Program-made: the position numbers and the translations under genes
The notes under the pieces: generated by a model
Database searches by the model: none
What the model was told of the DNA's origin: nothing
The model's input: the letters and a program-made list of their open reading frames with translations, nothing else
NCBI GenBank assembly: GCA_946479035.1
Contig: CAMLDW010000007.1
Coordinates: forward strand, 1 to 64,000
Length of the DNA stretch: 64,000 nt
Direction of reading: 5' to 3'
From: an uncultured Chthonomonadaceae bacterium
GTDB taxonomy: Bacteria > Armatimonadota > Fimbriimonadia > Fimbriimonadales > Fimbriimonadaceae
In this document: positions 7,062 through 16,065 of the stretch, in pieces
How positions within the stretch are numbered: the first letter of the stretch is position 1
Layout: every line of letters starts with the position of its first letter

Positions 7062-9581
7062 ATGCGTCTCAATTGGAAATTACTTGCATTTTTTGGATCA
7101 GCACTGGCAGTCGGTGCGCCCGCGCAGATTGGACCGGGACCGAGCGGCACGAGCGCTCTGGATCGGTTGCACGACACGTACCCTGAGCTTAGGGTCTCCC
7201 GGCTTGGCGCACGGGTCAGTCGGCTCTACGGCCCACCGTTCGGGTACGGCTTTACTCCGGAGCAGTCCGCATCGAGCTTTGTCGAGCAGTACGGCACCGT
7301 CTTCGATCCCGGCATGGGAAAGCTCTCGTTCGCGGGCTCGCAGCAGCTCATGGACGGCAAGTTCACCGCGGTCTATTTCAACGAGACCGTCATGGGGCTC
7401 CCCGTCATCGGCGGTGACCTGACCTTGCTAGTCAAAAACACCGTGGGCTCGCCCATCGTGCTGGCGGTCTCCAGCGTCCAGCCCGTACAACTCAGAGTGA
7501 CGCTCGGACAGATCTCGGCGGAGCAGGCCAAGGCGATCGTTCGTCGCCAGGATCCGAGCCTGTTCGCGGAGGACGCGCCCGTCATGGTCGCCTACCCCAG
7601 CGAGACCGACACCAAGTTGGCATGGACGTTTCGGATCGCCAATGGCGACCTCGCGCACCAGCGCCGTTTCACCGTTTTCGTCGACGCGAGCACCGGGCAG
7701 GTGCTGGGCCGTCGGAACGAGGTCCTCTACACAGACGTCAACGGCCATGTCGACGCGTGGGCCACTCCCGGCCTTGCTCCGAACCAGCCGAACAACCCGG
7801 CGCAGCTCATGAACCTCGCAGACGTGACGGCTCGGATCGTCAGCGGGAACTCCACGCGCACCAACGCTTCTGGCAGCTTCACGATCACGAACGGCGGCAC
7901 CGCCGCAGTCACCGTGCAGTCCGAGCTGATCGGATCATGGGTGAACGTCAACAACAACGCGGGCGCAGACGAGCTGCTCAGCCTTGGGGTGACTCCTCCT
8001 GGCCCGGCGAACTTCACTTTCAACACTCTCAAGACGGAGCCGGTCCAAGCGCAGGTAGACGGCTTTATCAACGTGCAAACGGTGCACAACTATGCCAAGT
8101 CGATCAACAGCGCGTACCCGGGGATAGACCTCGCGATCCCCTGCAACGTGAACCTCGCCAACACGTGCAACGCCTTCTACAGCAACAACACGGTCAACTT
8201 CTACGCCTCCGGCGGCGGTTGCCCCAACACGTCGTATTCGACCGTGGTCTGGCACGAGTACGGCCATTTCATCATCGCGCACGGCAACCCCAATCCGACG
8301 GGCGACTACCACGAGGGCATGGCGGACGTCAACGCCTCGATGCTCGCCAACTCATCGTGCTTGGGCCTTGACTTCTTCGGCCAAGGAACGGGCTGCCTGC
8401 GCAGCACCTACAACTCGGTCAACTACCCGTGCAGCGGTGAGGTCCACCTTTGCGGCCAGGTCATCAGCGGCGCGTTTTGGCTGACCAAGGACCAGCTAGA
8501 CATCACGATCGGCGCCGGCCCGGCGCTGACCCTCTCGCGCCAGCTCTACCTGAACAGCATCCTTCTGCATCCGGTAGGGATCACGCCGCAGATCACGATC
8601 GACGTGTTGACGCTCGACGACAACGACGGCAACATCCTCAACGGCACGCCGCACTACACTGAGATCGCGACGGGCTTTGGCGCCAAGAACCTCGACGCGC
8701 CTGACCTGACATGGCTCACGATCACACCGGTCACGGTGCCCGGCGAGTTCTGGCGGTTGCCTTCCAGCATCGCCGCTGTACCGGTCGCGGTCGACGTGCA
8801 GAACGTGGTCGGCACTCTCGATCCACTCAGCGTCCGGCTCGTCTATCGTGTGAACGGCGGGGCCTGGCAAGAGAGGCCGATGCTCAACTCGAACCCCAAC
8901 ACCGTGTTCCGATCGACGCTACCGCTATCCGTGCCAGGCACGATCATGGAATGGTACGTCAAGGCCAAGGACACCCAAAACCACGAGGTCCATTGGCCCG
9001 CGAGCGATCCCAACGTCCTGATGTTCGGGACGGCCCTGACGACCACCTTGAACGACACGTTCGAGACCAACTTGGGCTGGACCGTCGTCAACGACCCGAG
9101 CCTCTTGACGGGCGCTTGGGTGCGCGCAGACCCCAACGGCACGGCGCTCAACGGCGCCCCTGCCAACCCCGAAAACGACTCGAACGACGCGGGGGCGCAG
9201 TGCATGTTCACCGGCCAGGCCGCCGTTGGTGGCGGAGCCGGGGACCAGGACGTGGACGAGGGGCCGACGCGGCTCCTTTCGCCGGTGTTCGACCTTTCGG
9301 GAGGCAACGGCGTCATTGACTTCCAGTTCTGGTTCTTCAACGACGACGGGGACGATCCGCTCGTGATCGAGATCTCGAACAATGGCGGAGCCACTTGGAC
9401 GACGGTGAGGACCGTGATGTTCACCGGCACACAGAACGCTTGGACGAAGGGCACGATCCTGGTCGGCAACGTGATCGCGCCGACGAACAACATGCGCGTG
9501 CGCTTTTCGACGAGCGACGTTCCGAACGACTCGGTCACCGAGGCCGCAGTGGACGCGTTCCGCGTGAGAAGGCTGCAGTAA
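7062..9581 (+). CDS. Secreted zinc metalloprotease with FTP propeptide (thermolysin/fungalysin-like)
   Basis: Predicted extracellular protease of 839 residues. A signal peptide (RLNWKLLAFFGSALAVGAPAQ) is followed by a propeptide-like region with the FTP pattern (VMGLPVIGGDLTLLVKN, then ASTGQVLGRRNEVLYTDVNGHV). The catalytic core shows VVWHEYGHFII, with HEYGH at residues 398-402 as zinc ligands and general base, and EGMADV with Glu418 as the likely third ligand and Asp422, as in gluzincins. The last ~250 residues are beta-rich, probably a P-domain or carbohydrate/adhesion-type module (FDLSGGNGVIDFQFWF). A GAGAGG lies 8 bases before the ATG, supporting this start over longer versions. Many cysteines in the core suggest disulfides. 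Substrate unknown. Confidence 0.85.
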   Translation: MRLNWKLLAFFGSALAVGAPAQIGPGPSGTSALDRLHDTYPELRVSRLGARVSRLYGPPFGYGFTPEQSASSFVEQYGTVFDPGMGKLSFAGSQQLMDGKFTAVYFNETVMGLPVIGGDLTLLVKNTVGSPIVLAVSSVQPVQLRVTLGQISAEQAKAIVRRQDPSLFAEDAPVMVAYPSETDTKLAWTFRIANGDLAHQRRFTVFVDASTGQVLGRRNEVLYTDVNGHVDAWATPGLAPNQPNNPAQLMNLADVTARIVSGNSTRTNASGSFTITNGGTAAVTVQSELIGSWVNVNNNAGADELLSLGVTPPGPANFTFNTLKTEPVQAQVDGFINVQTVHNYAKSINSAYPGIDLAIPCNVNLANTCNAFYSNNTVNFYASGGGCPNTSYSTVVWHEYGHFIIAHGNPNPTGDYHEGMADVNASMLANSSCLGLDFFGQGTGCLRSTYNSVNYPCSGEVHLCGQVISGAFWLTKDQLDITIGAGPALTLSRQLYLNSILLHPVGITPQITIDVLTLDDNDGNILNGTPHYTEIATGFGAKNLDAPDLTWLTITPVTVPGEFWRLPSSIAAVPVAVDVQNVVGTLDPLSVRLVYRVNGGAWQERPMLNSNPNTVFRSTLPLSVPGTIMEWYVKAKDTQNHEVHWPASDPNVLMFGTALTTTLNDTFETNLGWTVVNDPSLLTGAWVRADPNGTALNGAPANPENDSNDAGAQCMFTGQAAVGGGAGDQDVDEGPTRLLSPVFDLSGGNGVIDFQFWFFNDDGDDPLVIEISNNGGATWTTVRTVMFTGTQNAWTKGTILVGNVIAPTNNMRVRFSTSDVPNDSVTEAAVDAFRVRRLQ

Positions 9582-9587
9582 GAGTCC

Positions 9588-9622
9588 AGGGAGTCCGGGG
9601 GAGCCAAGCCCCCGGACTCCCT
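9588..9622. terminator. Strong hairpin between protease gene and tRNA-Arg
   Basis: A perfect 14-bp stem (AGGGAGTCCGGGGG with its complement) and 7-base loop begins 6 bases after the protease stop codon. No T-run follows on either strand, so it is a terminator-like or RNA-stabilising hairpin serving the convergent genes. Confidence 0.5.
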
Positions 9623-9632
9623 GACAAAGCTA

Positions 9633-9708
9633 TGGCGCCCTCGGCCCGACTCGAACGGGCGACCAACAGCTTAGAAGGCTGCTGCTCTGTCCACTGAGCT
9701 ACGAGGGC
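9633..9708 (-). tRNA. tRNA-Arg (anticodon TCT)
   Basis: Full cloverleaf on the minus strand: acceptor stem GCCCTCG/CGAGGGC, D arm GCTC..GAGC, anticodon stem GCAGC/GCTGT with loop CTTCTAA (anticodon TCT), T arm GCCCG-TTCGAGT-CGGGC, discriminator G and an encoded CCA. It is 76 bases long. It reads AGA codons, rare in a GC-rich genome. Confidence 0.97.
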
Positions 9709-9720
9709 GCAGGGGCTTTA

Positions 9721-9726
9721 AGTGTA
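9721..9726 (-). promoter_or_regulatory. -10 hexamer TACACT for tRNA-Arg
   Basis: TACACT on the minus strand ends 12 bases upstream of the mature tRNA 5' end, within the short gap after the waaA stop codon. Confidence 0.45.
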
Positions 9727-9736
9727 CCGAAGGGCC

Positions 9737-11107
9737 TCAGTAGCCTCTGGCTTCGCGCTCGTCGAGAAGCGCGTGGACTTCGTCCAGCGTCACACCGAGC
9801 GCGCCGCGGTGCCTTTCGATCATCGTCTTGCACTGCTCCCCGATCTCGGCGCGGCACTCGGGCGAATTGAGCACGCCCAGCCAGTGCACCGTGAGCTGCG
9901 AGGACTTGACGATGCGCGTGCCCACGCCTGCGCGCTCGCACGCCTCTTGGATCGAACCGAAGTGCCCGCGGTTCGGGCCGTAGCTGACGGGAATGCCCCA
10001 CTCCAGCGGCTCGATGACGTTGTGGCCCATGCCGGTCAGTGCGCCGCCGACGTACGCCGCGGACGCAAACTTGTACGCGTAGGAGAGCTCGCCTAGGGTG
10101 TCGAGCACATAGACGTCCGCCCCGGCCTCCATCTTGGACCGTCGGCTCGCAGTCAGGCCGAACGACCTGATGATCTCGACGAGCTCTTCGGCGCGGGTCG
10201 GCCGGCGCGGCGCGATCATGAGCCGAGCGTCGAGCGTCTTGCGCACAGAAAGGAATGCTTCGAGCACGAACCGCTCCTCTTCCGCGCTGTCCGTGCTGCC
10301 AGCGGCGAGGATGGGCGCCCGGCCGACGGACGAGATCCACTTGTCGATCGCGACGGCCTTTTCGGCGTCGATCGGGATGTGGCTGAGGTCGAACTTGATG
10401 TCGCCCGTCGATTGCGCCTTCGTTCCTTTGCTCAAGAGCCCGCTCGCGTTCCGCAGGTAGGTGTCGTTCTGGAAGAACACGGCGCGAAAGCCCGCGAACA
10501 GCCATCGGTAGTACGCGCGGCCGAACCAGAAGAAGAACTTGCGGTGCCGGCACCGCCCGTTCACGAGCACGACGTCGGAGCCGTACTTCTTGTTGGCGCG
10601 CACAAAGATCGGAAAGCGGTAGCGCTCCAACATCACTACTACGTCGGGCCTCGTCACTCGAAGCCACTTGACGACGGGGACGATCCAATCGAACGGCCAA
10701 TACACCACCGACTGCGTCGGGTGCATCTTCTTGACGTGCTCTACCGTGTGGCGGTCGCGGATCGCCCAGGTCACTTTGATCTCAGGCCGCGTGCCGCGCA
10801 GCGCCTTCGTGATCTTGTCCACGATCAGGACTTCGCCAAAGCTCGCGCCGACGAGCACCACGTGCGCGCCCGGCTTGCCCAGGAGAGCGCGTGTGATCTC
10901 CGGCGTCTGAAGGTGCTGCGACCAGCGGGAGATCTCGAACTCTTCCTTGTTGGCACGGAACATCGCGCGCCGCGCGCGGTGCAGGAGGCTGAAGGGCGTC
11001 CAGAGCACCGTCACCGCGCTCCAAAGGAGCAGGGTCGGGTCGAGCCAGACGCGCGCGAACGTGTCGCTCGACGTCCTTGCCGCGTATTTCGCCTTTGTGA
11101 TGCTCAT
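9737..11107 (-). CDS. waaA: 3-deoxy-D-manno-octulosonic acid transferase-like glycosyltransferase
   Basis: Likely adds Kdo to the lipid A precursor at the inner membrane. The 456-residue protein has an N-terminal membrane-proximal hydrophobic segment (LLLWSAVTVLWTPFSLL), a GT-B fold with GASFGEVLIVDKI replacing the usual GAxSxGE motif, and the C-terminal family signature LGELSYAYKFASAAYVGGALT..GHNVIEPLEWGIPVSYGPN. A long insert of basic residues near position 190 (GRCRHRKFFFWFGRAYYRW) fits membrane contact. The presence of lpxC and lpxD later in the window supports a lipid A pathway. It is isolated from them, between tRNA-Arg and a phosphoesterase. The number of Kdo units added cannot be told. 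Confidence 0.82.
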   Translation of the reverse strand: MSITKAKYAARTSSDTFARVWLDPTLLLWSAVTVLWTPFSLLHRARRAMFRANKEEFEISRWSQHLQTPEITRALLGKPGAHVVLVGASFGEVLIVDKITKALRGTRPEIKVTWAIRDRHTVEHVKKMHPTQSVVYWPFDWIVPVVKWLRVTRPDVVVMLERYRFPIFVRANKKYGSDVVLVNGRCRHRKFFFWFGRAYYRWLFAGFRAVFFQNDTYLRNASGLLSKGTKAQSTGDIKFDLSHIPIDAEKAVAIDKWISSVGRAPILAAGSTDSAEEERFVLEAFLSVRKTLDARLMIAPRRPTRAEELVEIIRSFGLTASRRSKMEAGADVYVLDTLGELSYAYKFASAAYVGGALTGMGHNVIEPLEWGIPVSYGPNRGHFGSIQEACERAGVGTRIVKSSQLTVHWLGVLNSPECRAEIGEQCKTMIERHRGALGVTLDEVHALLDEREARGY

Positions 11108-11197
11108 ACAAGCGTCCGCACAGCCGCGCCCAGCGGACCCCAGTCATCCGTGACCGCCTGCCAAATGTACCTGAACTAGAGACGGCTACAGACGACC

Positions 11198-12010
11198 TCA
11201 AGCCTTCCGGGCCAAGGTGAGGAGAGTCGCCTCCGCAGGGCAGAAAAGCCTTGCTGGAGGCCCCGTGGTCCCGAGACCCCTCGATACATAGATCGGTACG
11301 GGGGCGCCAGGATAGAAGCCCCTCAGGTACTTCTTTCCCAAACGGCTCTTTACTGGCGCCCAGCCCCAGGGCGTCGTGAACTGCCCGCCGTGGCTGTGGC
11401 CGCTCAGCATGAGGTCGGGCCCTAGCGGCAACTGGTCCACCATGTCCGGCTCGTGCCAGAGCACCACTGTCGGGTCGCGGGGGGCGCACTGGCGGATCGC
11501 GGTGAAGGGGTCGGCCATCCCTTCGCACGCCGAATCCACGCCGACCCAGTTGACGCCCCCGACGCTCCAGCACTCGTTGCGCAAGAGCCGCACGCCGAAC
11601 GACTCGTAGATAGGGCGGAGCAGCTCGGCGTCGCCGCCGTAATAGTCGTGGTTGCCTGGCACCGCGACGCAGTTGCCCTCATATCCCTTCAAGGGCGCGA
11701 ACGCCTCGCGCAGCTTCTCCTCTACTCCTGGGTACCAGTAGGAGACGGCGTCGCCGGCGAAGGCAATCATGTCCGGGCGCTCTTCGACGAGGAACTCGAG
11801 GCAGCGCTGAGTGAGGGAGACCGTCTCTCGGTCACGAACGTGGTTGTCGGCGACGAGGCCGATGCGGTAGCCGTCGAGGTCAGTCGGCCATTCCGCCAAT
11901 CGCAAAGCGCGCCGCTCGCGGCGCAGCTTTCCTGTCTCGACGATGGCGCCGTACAACAGGAGCCCTGCGCCGGTCGCCAGAGACGCTAGAACAATCTTCT
12001 TGAAGCTCAA
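11198..12010 (-). CDS. Membrane-anchored metallophosphoesterase
   Basis: A 270-residue calcineurin-like phosphoesterase with an N-terminal membrane anchor (IVLASLATGAGLLLYGAIV). The dimetal motifs are present: GLVADNHV (D-x-H), FAGDAVSYW (GD), VPGNHDYYGG (GNHD), LWHEPDMVDQL and SGHSHGGQF (GHxH). This layout matches YkuE/LpxG-type enzymes; hydrolysis of UDP-2,3-diacylglucosamine in the lipid A pathway is one possible role given waaA next door, but this is a guess. Its 5' end overlaps the 3' end of the upstream protease gene by 131 bases, an unusually long overlap. The chosen ATG has no good ribosome binding site, consistent with coupling to the upstream gene. Confidence 0.8.
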   Translation of the reverse strand: MSFKKIVLASLATGAGLLLYGAIVETGKLRRERRALRLAEWPTDLDGYRIGLVADNHVRDRETVSLTQRCLEFLVEERPDMIAFAGDAVSYWYPGVEEKLREAFAPLKGYEGNCVAVPGNHDYYGGDAELLRPIYESFGVRLLRNECWSVGGVNWVGVDSACEGMADPFTAIRQCAPRDPTVVLWHEPDMVDQLPLGPDLMLSGHSHGGQFTTPWGWAPVKSRLGKKYLRGFYPGAPVPIYVSRGLGTTGPPARLFCPAEATLLTLARKA

Positions 12011-12839
12011 TGTGCTCAGCCGCGCTGGACACTACCTGGAAGTCGGTGGGGGCAAAGACCATCGGGCCTTGCAAGCCGCCGTTCCCGTTGATCTTCTGCA
12101 GGATCAGGTCCGCCTGCTGGCGCACGGCCAGCAAGCTCTGCGTCTCGGCAGGCGCAGGGCGCTCTACCGGGCGGTCGAGCCGCAGCGGGCCCATGATGTC
12201 GCCCTGGCGGGGCGAGTCTTCCAGTCCGAGAACATGGCCGAGCTCGTGCCCGGCCGTGTTCACCATCTGTTTGTAGTTCATCATCTGCCCGTACGGGGTG
12301 TACGTGCGGAGAAGGATGGACGCGTTGACCTTGTACTGGTATTGGTCAGAGCCGAGGTCCATTACATTGCGCGACCAGCGCGTCGTGCCTGCAGACTCCT
12401 TCCCATCGAACTTCAGTCCCTCTGTATAGTACACGACCAGGTCTGCGTCTGGGTTCTGCACGAAGCGGAACTTGATCTCGCGACCGAGCGAGTCCTCCCA
12501 GTTGACCGCGGCGTCGCGCAGCGCGGTGGCGGCGTCCTCTTTGATCTGCCAAGGCACGTTCGTCGCATCGACGTACACGGTGATATCGCGCTTGAGCAGG
12601 ATCATTTCCGCATAGGCGGTCGCTTCGTTCGCGTGTCCGTAAAGCAGCGCCTGCTGCGCGTGGTCGAGGTGGTCGTAGAGCCGGTCCTGGATGCGCGCGT
12701 CGTGCCCGCCCATCGCGCTCGCGCCCATAGAGGCTGCGACGAACGCAGCGACAAGTCCGACCTTGCTCTTAGTCCAGGCAAATACAGGCGAATACATTGA
12801 GATCGAACCGTCCCTGCGCTGCGCCAACAGCGCGCCCAT
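11880..12839 (-). CDS. Secreted metzincin-like zinc protease
   Basis: The 319-residue product has a signal segment (KSKVGLVAAFVAASMGASA) and a matrixin-like domain with HELGHVLGLED at residues 198-208 and a DIMG Met-turn just after. The third zinc ligand would be Asp208, as in HExxHxxGxxD (snapalysin-like) rather than the usual His. The ATG at 12839 is preceded by GGAAGGAG (12844-12851), the best ribosome binding site of the available starts. The last ~43 residues are arginine-rich and encoded within the overlap with the phosphoesterase gene, so they look like recent read-through rather than a conserved domain. Divergent from the oxidoreductase at 12932. Confidence 0.75.
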   Translation of the reverse strand: MGALLAQRRDGSISMYSPVFAWTKSKVGLVAAFVAASMGASAMGGHDARIQDRLYDHLDHAQQALLYGHANEATAYAEMILLKRDITVYVDATNVPWQIKEDAATALRDAAVNWEDSLGREIKFRFVQNPDADLVVYYTEGLKFDGKESAGTTRWSRNVMDLGSDQYQYKVNASILLRTYTPYGQMMNYKQMVNTAGHELGHVLGLEDSPRQGDIMGPLRLDRPVERPAPAETQSLLAVRQQADLILQKINGNGGLQGPMVFAPTDFQVVSSAAEHIELQEDCSSVSGDRRRAPVVRRHRRDRKAAPRAARFAIGGMAD

Positions 12840-12931
12840 GGGGCTCCTTCCACTGTTTCTTGCCTGGCTCATAGGTATTGTTTCGGTACAGGCGCCCGGC
12901 AACTTTACGGGGCACTAGAGGAAAAAACCAG

Positions 12932-13909
12932 ATGCAGAAGGTCAGGGTCGGTCTCGTCGGTTGTGGCGGCTTCATGCGCCACCGTCTGCACCAGATGCTC
13001 GCGGTGCCGGAGGTGGAGATCACAGCGATGGCGGACCCCGACCCGAAGCAGACCGCTGAGACGAAGACCAAGCACCCAGAGCTGGCCGCCGTACCCGAGT
13101 TCAAGGGCATCGATCAGTTGATCGCCGGGGGCGGCGTCGACGCCGTGCTGCTCGTGACCCCGCACAAGTTCCACCGCAACGAGGTCGTGGGCTCGTTCGA
13201 GGCCGGCTTGCACGTGCTGGTCGAGAAGCCGCTCGCGTGCTCGATGGAGGACGCCCAAGCCTGCCTGGCTGCGCGGGACAAGAGCGGCAAGGTGGGCGCG
13301 GTCAGCTACCAGCGGCACGGACTGCCAGAGTTCCAGTGGCTGCGAAGCGTCGTCACGGGCGGCGAGTACGGACCCGTGCTGATGATCAACTCGATGCTCA
13401 GCCAGGACTGGAAGAACTTCACTCAAGGCACGTGGCGCCAAGACCCGGACCTCTCGCAGGGCGGCATGCTCAACGACTCGGGCAGCCACATTTTCGACAT
13501 CCTCTTATGGACCACCGGGCTCAGACCGAAGGCCGTCTCCTGCATGAGCGACAATCGCGGCACGCCCGTCGAGATCGACTCTGTGACCTCGGTGCGGTTC
13601 GAGGGCGGTGCGATGGCGACGGTGTGCGTGATGGGCCACGCGTGCAAGTGGCACGAGCGCCACGTGATCACGATGGAAAACGCGATCGTCTCCTGGACCG
13701 ACGGCGCGCTCGAACTGACGCCGCGCGGCGGAGACCCTCAGGTGAAGTCGGACTGGCCGGCGGCGCAGTCGCCCGACGCGAACTTCGTAGACGCAGTGCT
13801 GGGGCGGGGCAAGGTGCTCGCGCCGTTCGAGTGCGGGATGGACGTGGTCCGCCTCACTCGTGCGTGCTACGAGTCGGCCGCAAAGGGCGGCGCTCCGGTG
13901 TCGCTCTGA
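12932..13909 (+). CDS. Gfo/Idh/MocA family oxidoreductase
   Basis: NAD(P)-dependent sugar or cyclitol dehydrogenase-like protein, 325 residues. The N-terminal Rossmann domain shows VGLVGCGGFMRHRLHQM, the middle has the conserved EKPLACS motif with the catalytic-type lysine, and the C-terminal domain has SGSHIFDILLWTTG in the usual substrate-binding position. The ATG at 12932 follows AGAGGAAA; a start at 12878 would add 18 residues before the Rossmann strand and is unlikely. It stands alone between divergent and convergent neighbours. The substrate is unknown, as is usual for this family. Confidence 0.85.
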   Translation: MQKVRVGLVGCGGFMRHRLHQMLAVPEVEITAMADPDPKQTAETKTKHPELAAVPEFKGIDQLIAGGGVDAVLLVTPHKFHRNEVVGSFEAGLHVLVEKPLACSMEDAQACLAARDKSGKVGAVSYQRHGLPEFQWLRSVVTGGEYGPVLMINSMLSQDWKNFTQGTWRQDPDLSQGGMLNDSGSHIFDILLWTTGLRPKAVSCMSDNRGTPVEIDSVTSVRFEGGAMATVCVMGHACKWHERHVITMENAIVSWTDGALELTPRGGDPQVKSDWPAAQSPDANFVDAVLGRGKVLAPFECGMDVVRLTRACYESAAKGGAPVSL

Positions 13910-13921
13910 ACGCGGGCGTGC

Positions 13922-15004
13922 TCAACCAGCGACGGCGGACTGTGACTCGGAGATCTTCCGCGCCTGCTCTTCTTGGTTGAGCGCGTCGACCATCCTTTGG
14001 ATGTCGCCGTCGAGGTACTGCGAGAGGCCGTGCAGCGTAAAACCGATGCGGTGGTCCGTGATTCTGTCCTGTGAGAAATTGTAGGTCCTGATCTTTTCTG
14101 AGCGGTCGCCGCTGCCGATCTGTACGCGCCGCAGCTCGCCGCGCTCCTTGGCCTGCCGCTGTTGCTCGGCGTCGTAGAGCCGCGCGCGCAGCACGGTCAT
14201 CGCCTTGAGCTTGTTCTGCTGCTGGCTGCGCTCGTCCTGGCACACGACGACGAGCCCAGTCGGTTTGTGCACGATGCGCACGGCGGTGTCGTTCTTCTGC
14301 ATGTGCTGCCCGCCGGCCGAGCTGCTGCGGAACGAGCTGATCTCGAGGTCGCCGTCCTTGACTTCGACGTCCACCTCCTCCGCCTCCGGCATGACGGCGA
14401 CGGTGACCGTCGACGTGTGGATGCGACCGCTCGACTCGGTCTTGGGGACGCGCTGCACACGGTGCACGCCGCTCTCGTGCTTGAGCTGGCTGTAGGCGCC
14501 GGGCGCCTCGATCGAGAAAACGACCTGCGACGAGCCGCCTATGCCGGACTCCTCGTTCGAGACGACGTCGTAGTGCCACTTGCGCCGCTCGGCGTACCGC
14601 GTGTACATGCGGAACAGGTCGGACGCGAAGAGCGCGGCCTCCTCGCCGCCCGCGGCGGCGCGGATCTCGATGATGACGCTCTTGTCGTCGTTGGGGTCCT
14701 TGGGCAGGAGCATGACTTTGAGCTTTTCTTCGAGCTGCGGAATCAGCGCCTTGGCCTGTTCGAGCTCCTTCTTCGCCTCTTCCGCGACCTCCGCATAGGC
14801 GGGGTCGCCCAGCATTTGCTCCGCGTCCGCGATCTGCTTGCGCGCCTTCTTGTGCTTTCGGATCACCTCGACCAGCGGCTCGAGCTCGGCGCGCTGCTTC
14901 CCCAGGACCGCGAGCCTCTTGGGATTGACGACGATCGCGGGGTCTTGGAGCATCTCCTCGACCTCTACGTACTTCTTCTCGATCTCGTCGAGCCTATCGA
15001 GCAT
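13922..15004 (-). CDS. prfA: Peptide chain release factor 1
   Basis: Terminates translation at UAA and UAG. The 360-residue protein has the RF1 organisation: N-terminal helical domain, codon-recognition segment [17 protein letters not shown] containing a PxT tripeptide (here P-K-T), and the [13 protein letters not shown] motif whose GGQ glutamine catalyses peptidyl-tRNA hydrolysis. Length is standard. The ATG lies 9 bases after a TACACT hexamer and lacks a ribosome binding site, so the mRNA may be leaderless or nearly so. The usual partner prmC is not adjacent. Confidence 0.97.
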   Translation of the reverse strand: MLDRLDEIEKKYVEVEEMLQDPAIVVNPKRLAVLGKQRAELEPLVEVIRKHKKARKQIADAEQMLGDPAYAEVAEEAKKELEQAKALIPQLEEKLKVMLLPKDPNDDKSVIIEIRAAAGGEEAALFASDLFRMYTRYAERRKWHYDVVSNEESGIGGSSQVVFSIEAPGAYSQLKHESGVHRVQRVPKTESSGRIHTSTVTVAVMPEAEEVDVEVKDGDLEISSFRSSSAGGQHMQKNDTAVRIVHKPTGLVVVCQDERSQQQNKLKAMTVLRARLYDAEQQRQAKERGELRRVQIGSGDRSEKIRTYNFSQDRITDHRIGFTLHGLSQYLDGDIQRMVDALNQEEQARKISESQSAVAG

Positions 15005-15013
15005 GGACGAAGG

Positions 15014-15019
15014 AGTGTA
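15014..15019 (-). promoter_or_regulatory. -10 hexamer TACACT for prfA
   Basis: TACACT on the minus strand ends 9 bases before the prfA ATG; the intervening bases contain no ribosome binding site. Confidence 0.45.
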
Positions 15020-15071
15020 CCGACGTGAGATGTCGCAGTTCGCGAGTCATGAGTACACGGAAGGGCCATTG

Positions 15072-15100
15072 GCAGGCGCCACAGGAGCGGCGCCCTCCAT
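15072..15100 (-). repeat. Dispersed repeat, family B, copy 3
   Basis: The minus strand reads ATGGAGGGCGCCGCTCCTG and continues with a GGCGCC element. It matches the family B pattern (ATGGAGGG, then CTCCTG) more loosely than the other copies and lies 2 bases downstream of the slipin stop codon. Confidence 0.5.
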
Positions 15101-15102
15101 GC

Positions 15103-16035
15103 CTACTCCTTCCGCTCGATCGCCTTGGCGATGCCGGGGATGGTGCGCAGAGCCTCGAACACCTCCGTCGGCACGGCGAGCACGACAGTGTTGGAGGGCG
15201 AGGCGCCTAGCCCGTCGAGCGTCTGCAGGGTTCGCAGTTGCAGCGCGCCGCTGGCCTGCGACATCGTCATCGCCGCGGCGGCAAGGTTTTCGGCCGCTTC
15301 GCGGTCGCCCTCTGCCTTGGTGATGGTCGCGCGCTTTTCGCGCTCGGCGCTCGCCTGGCGCGCCATGACGCGCTTCAGGTCCTCGGGAAGCTCGATGTCC
15401 TGGATGCGGATACCAGCGACCTCGAGCCCCCAGCCGTCGATCTCGGTCTCGACCATCTCTTCCACCTTTTTACCGAGCGACTCGCGATCGGCGAGGATGC
15501 CGTCGAGCGAGGTCGAGCCGACGATGTCGCGAAGCGCGGTCTGCGCGTACTCCTGCACCGCCTCTTCAAAGTTCTGCACGCGGATGACGGCAGCGGCGGC
15601 GTCCGCGACGCGCATGAAGATGACGCCGTCGATGCGCACCGGCACGTTGTCCTTCGTGATCGCCTGGCGGTGCGGGATCTCGAGAGTCCGGATGCGCGTG
15701 TCCACCATCTTGACGGAGTCGAAGAACGGCAGGATCGGGAACATCCCCGGACCGCGCTGTCCGTGGTACTTTCCGAGCCGGAACACGAGCCCCCTCTCCC
15801 ACTCCGCCGCGATTCGCAGCGAGTTTGAGACGAGGAACGCGAACGCGACAAAGGCGCCGAGCGCGATCCCTCCGGCCATGCCGCCGGCAAGGACGTTGAA
15901 CAGGGCAAACCCGATCCCGGCGAAAAGGCAGAACAGAAGGAACGGTACGGGGTTGGAGAGCCGGACCACGTTCGAGTGGTGGTACATGTTGGGCGTCCGT
16001 GCGTTGAAGAGGTCGGGGAGTTCGGGCCTGGACAT
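15103..16035 (-). CDS. Slipin/stomatin-like SPFH (band 7) membrane protein
   Basis: A 310-residue protein with two N-terminal hydrophobic segments (PVPFLLFCLFAGIGFALFNVLAGG and IALGAFVAFAFLVSNSL) followed by an SPFH domain starting RIAAEWERGLVFRLGKYHG, then a coiled-coil stretch (RQASAEREKRATITKAEGDREAAENLA). Such proteins form oligomeric membrane scaffolds, often next to an NfeD-type protease; none is visible here, but an M50-like protease is immediately upstream on the same strand, 30 bases away. TAGGAA precedes the ATG. A role in membrane microdomain organisation or quality control is inferred from the family. Confidence 0.88.
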   Translation of the reverse strand: MSRPELPDLFNARTPNMYHHSNVVRLSNPVPFLLFCLFAGIGFALFNVLAGGMAGGIALGAFVAFAFLVSNSLRIAAEWERGLVFRLGKYHGQRGPGMFPILPFFDSVKMVDTRIRTLEIPHRQAITKDNVPVRIDGVIFMRVADAAAAVIRVQNFEEAVQEYAQTALRDIVGSTSLDGILADRESLGKKVEEMVETEIDGWGLEVAGIRIQDIELPEDLKRVMARQASAEREKRATITKAEGDREAAENLAAAAMTMSQASGALQLRTLQTLDGLGASPSNTVVLAVPTEVFEALRTIPGIAKAIERKE

Positions 16036-16065
16036 TGGGTTCCTAGCAAGAGTGTATACGGGAAG

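Noticed and set aside
9588..9622. Attachment site at the tRNA-Arg 3' end
   Set aside because: The hairpin resembles a terminator and no partial tRNA duplicate, integrase or foreign-composition region lies nearby.
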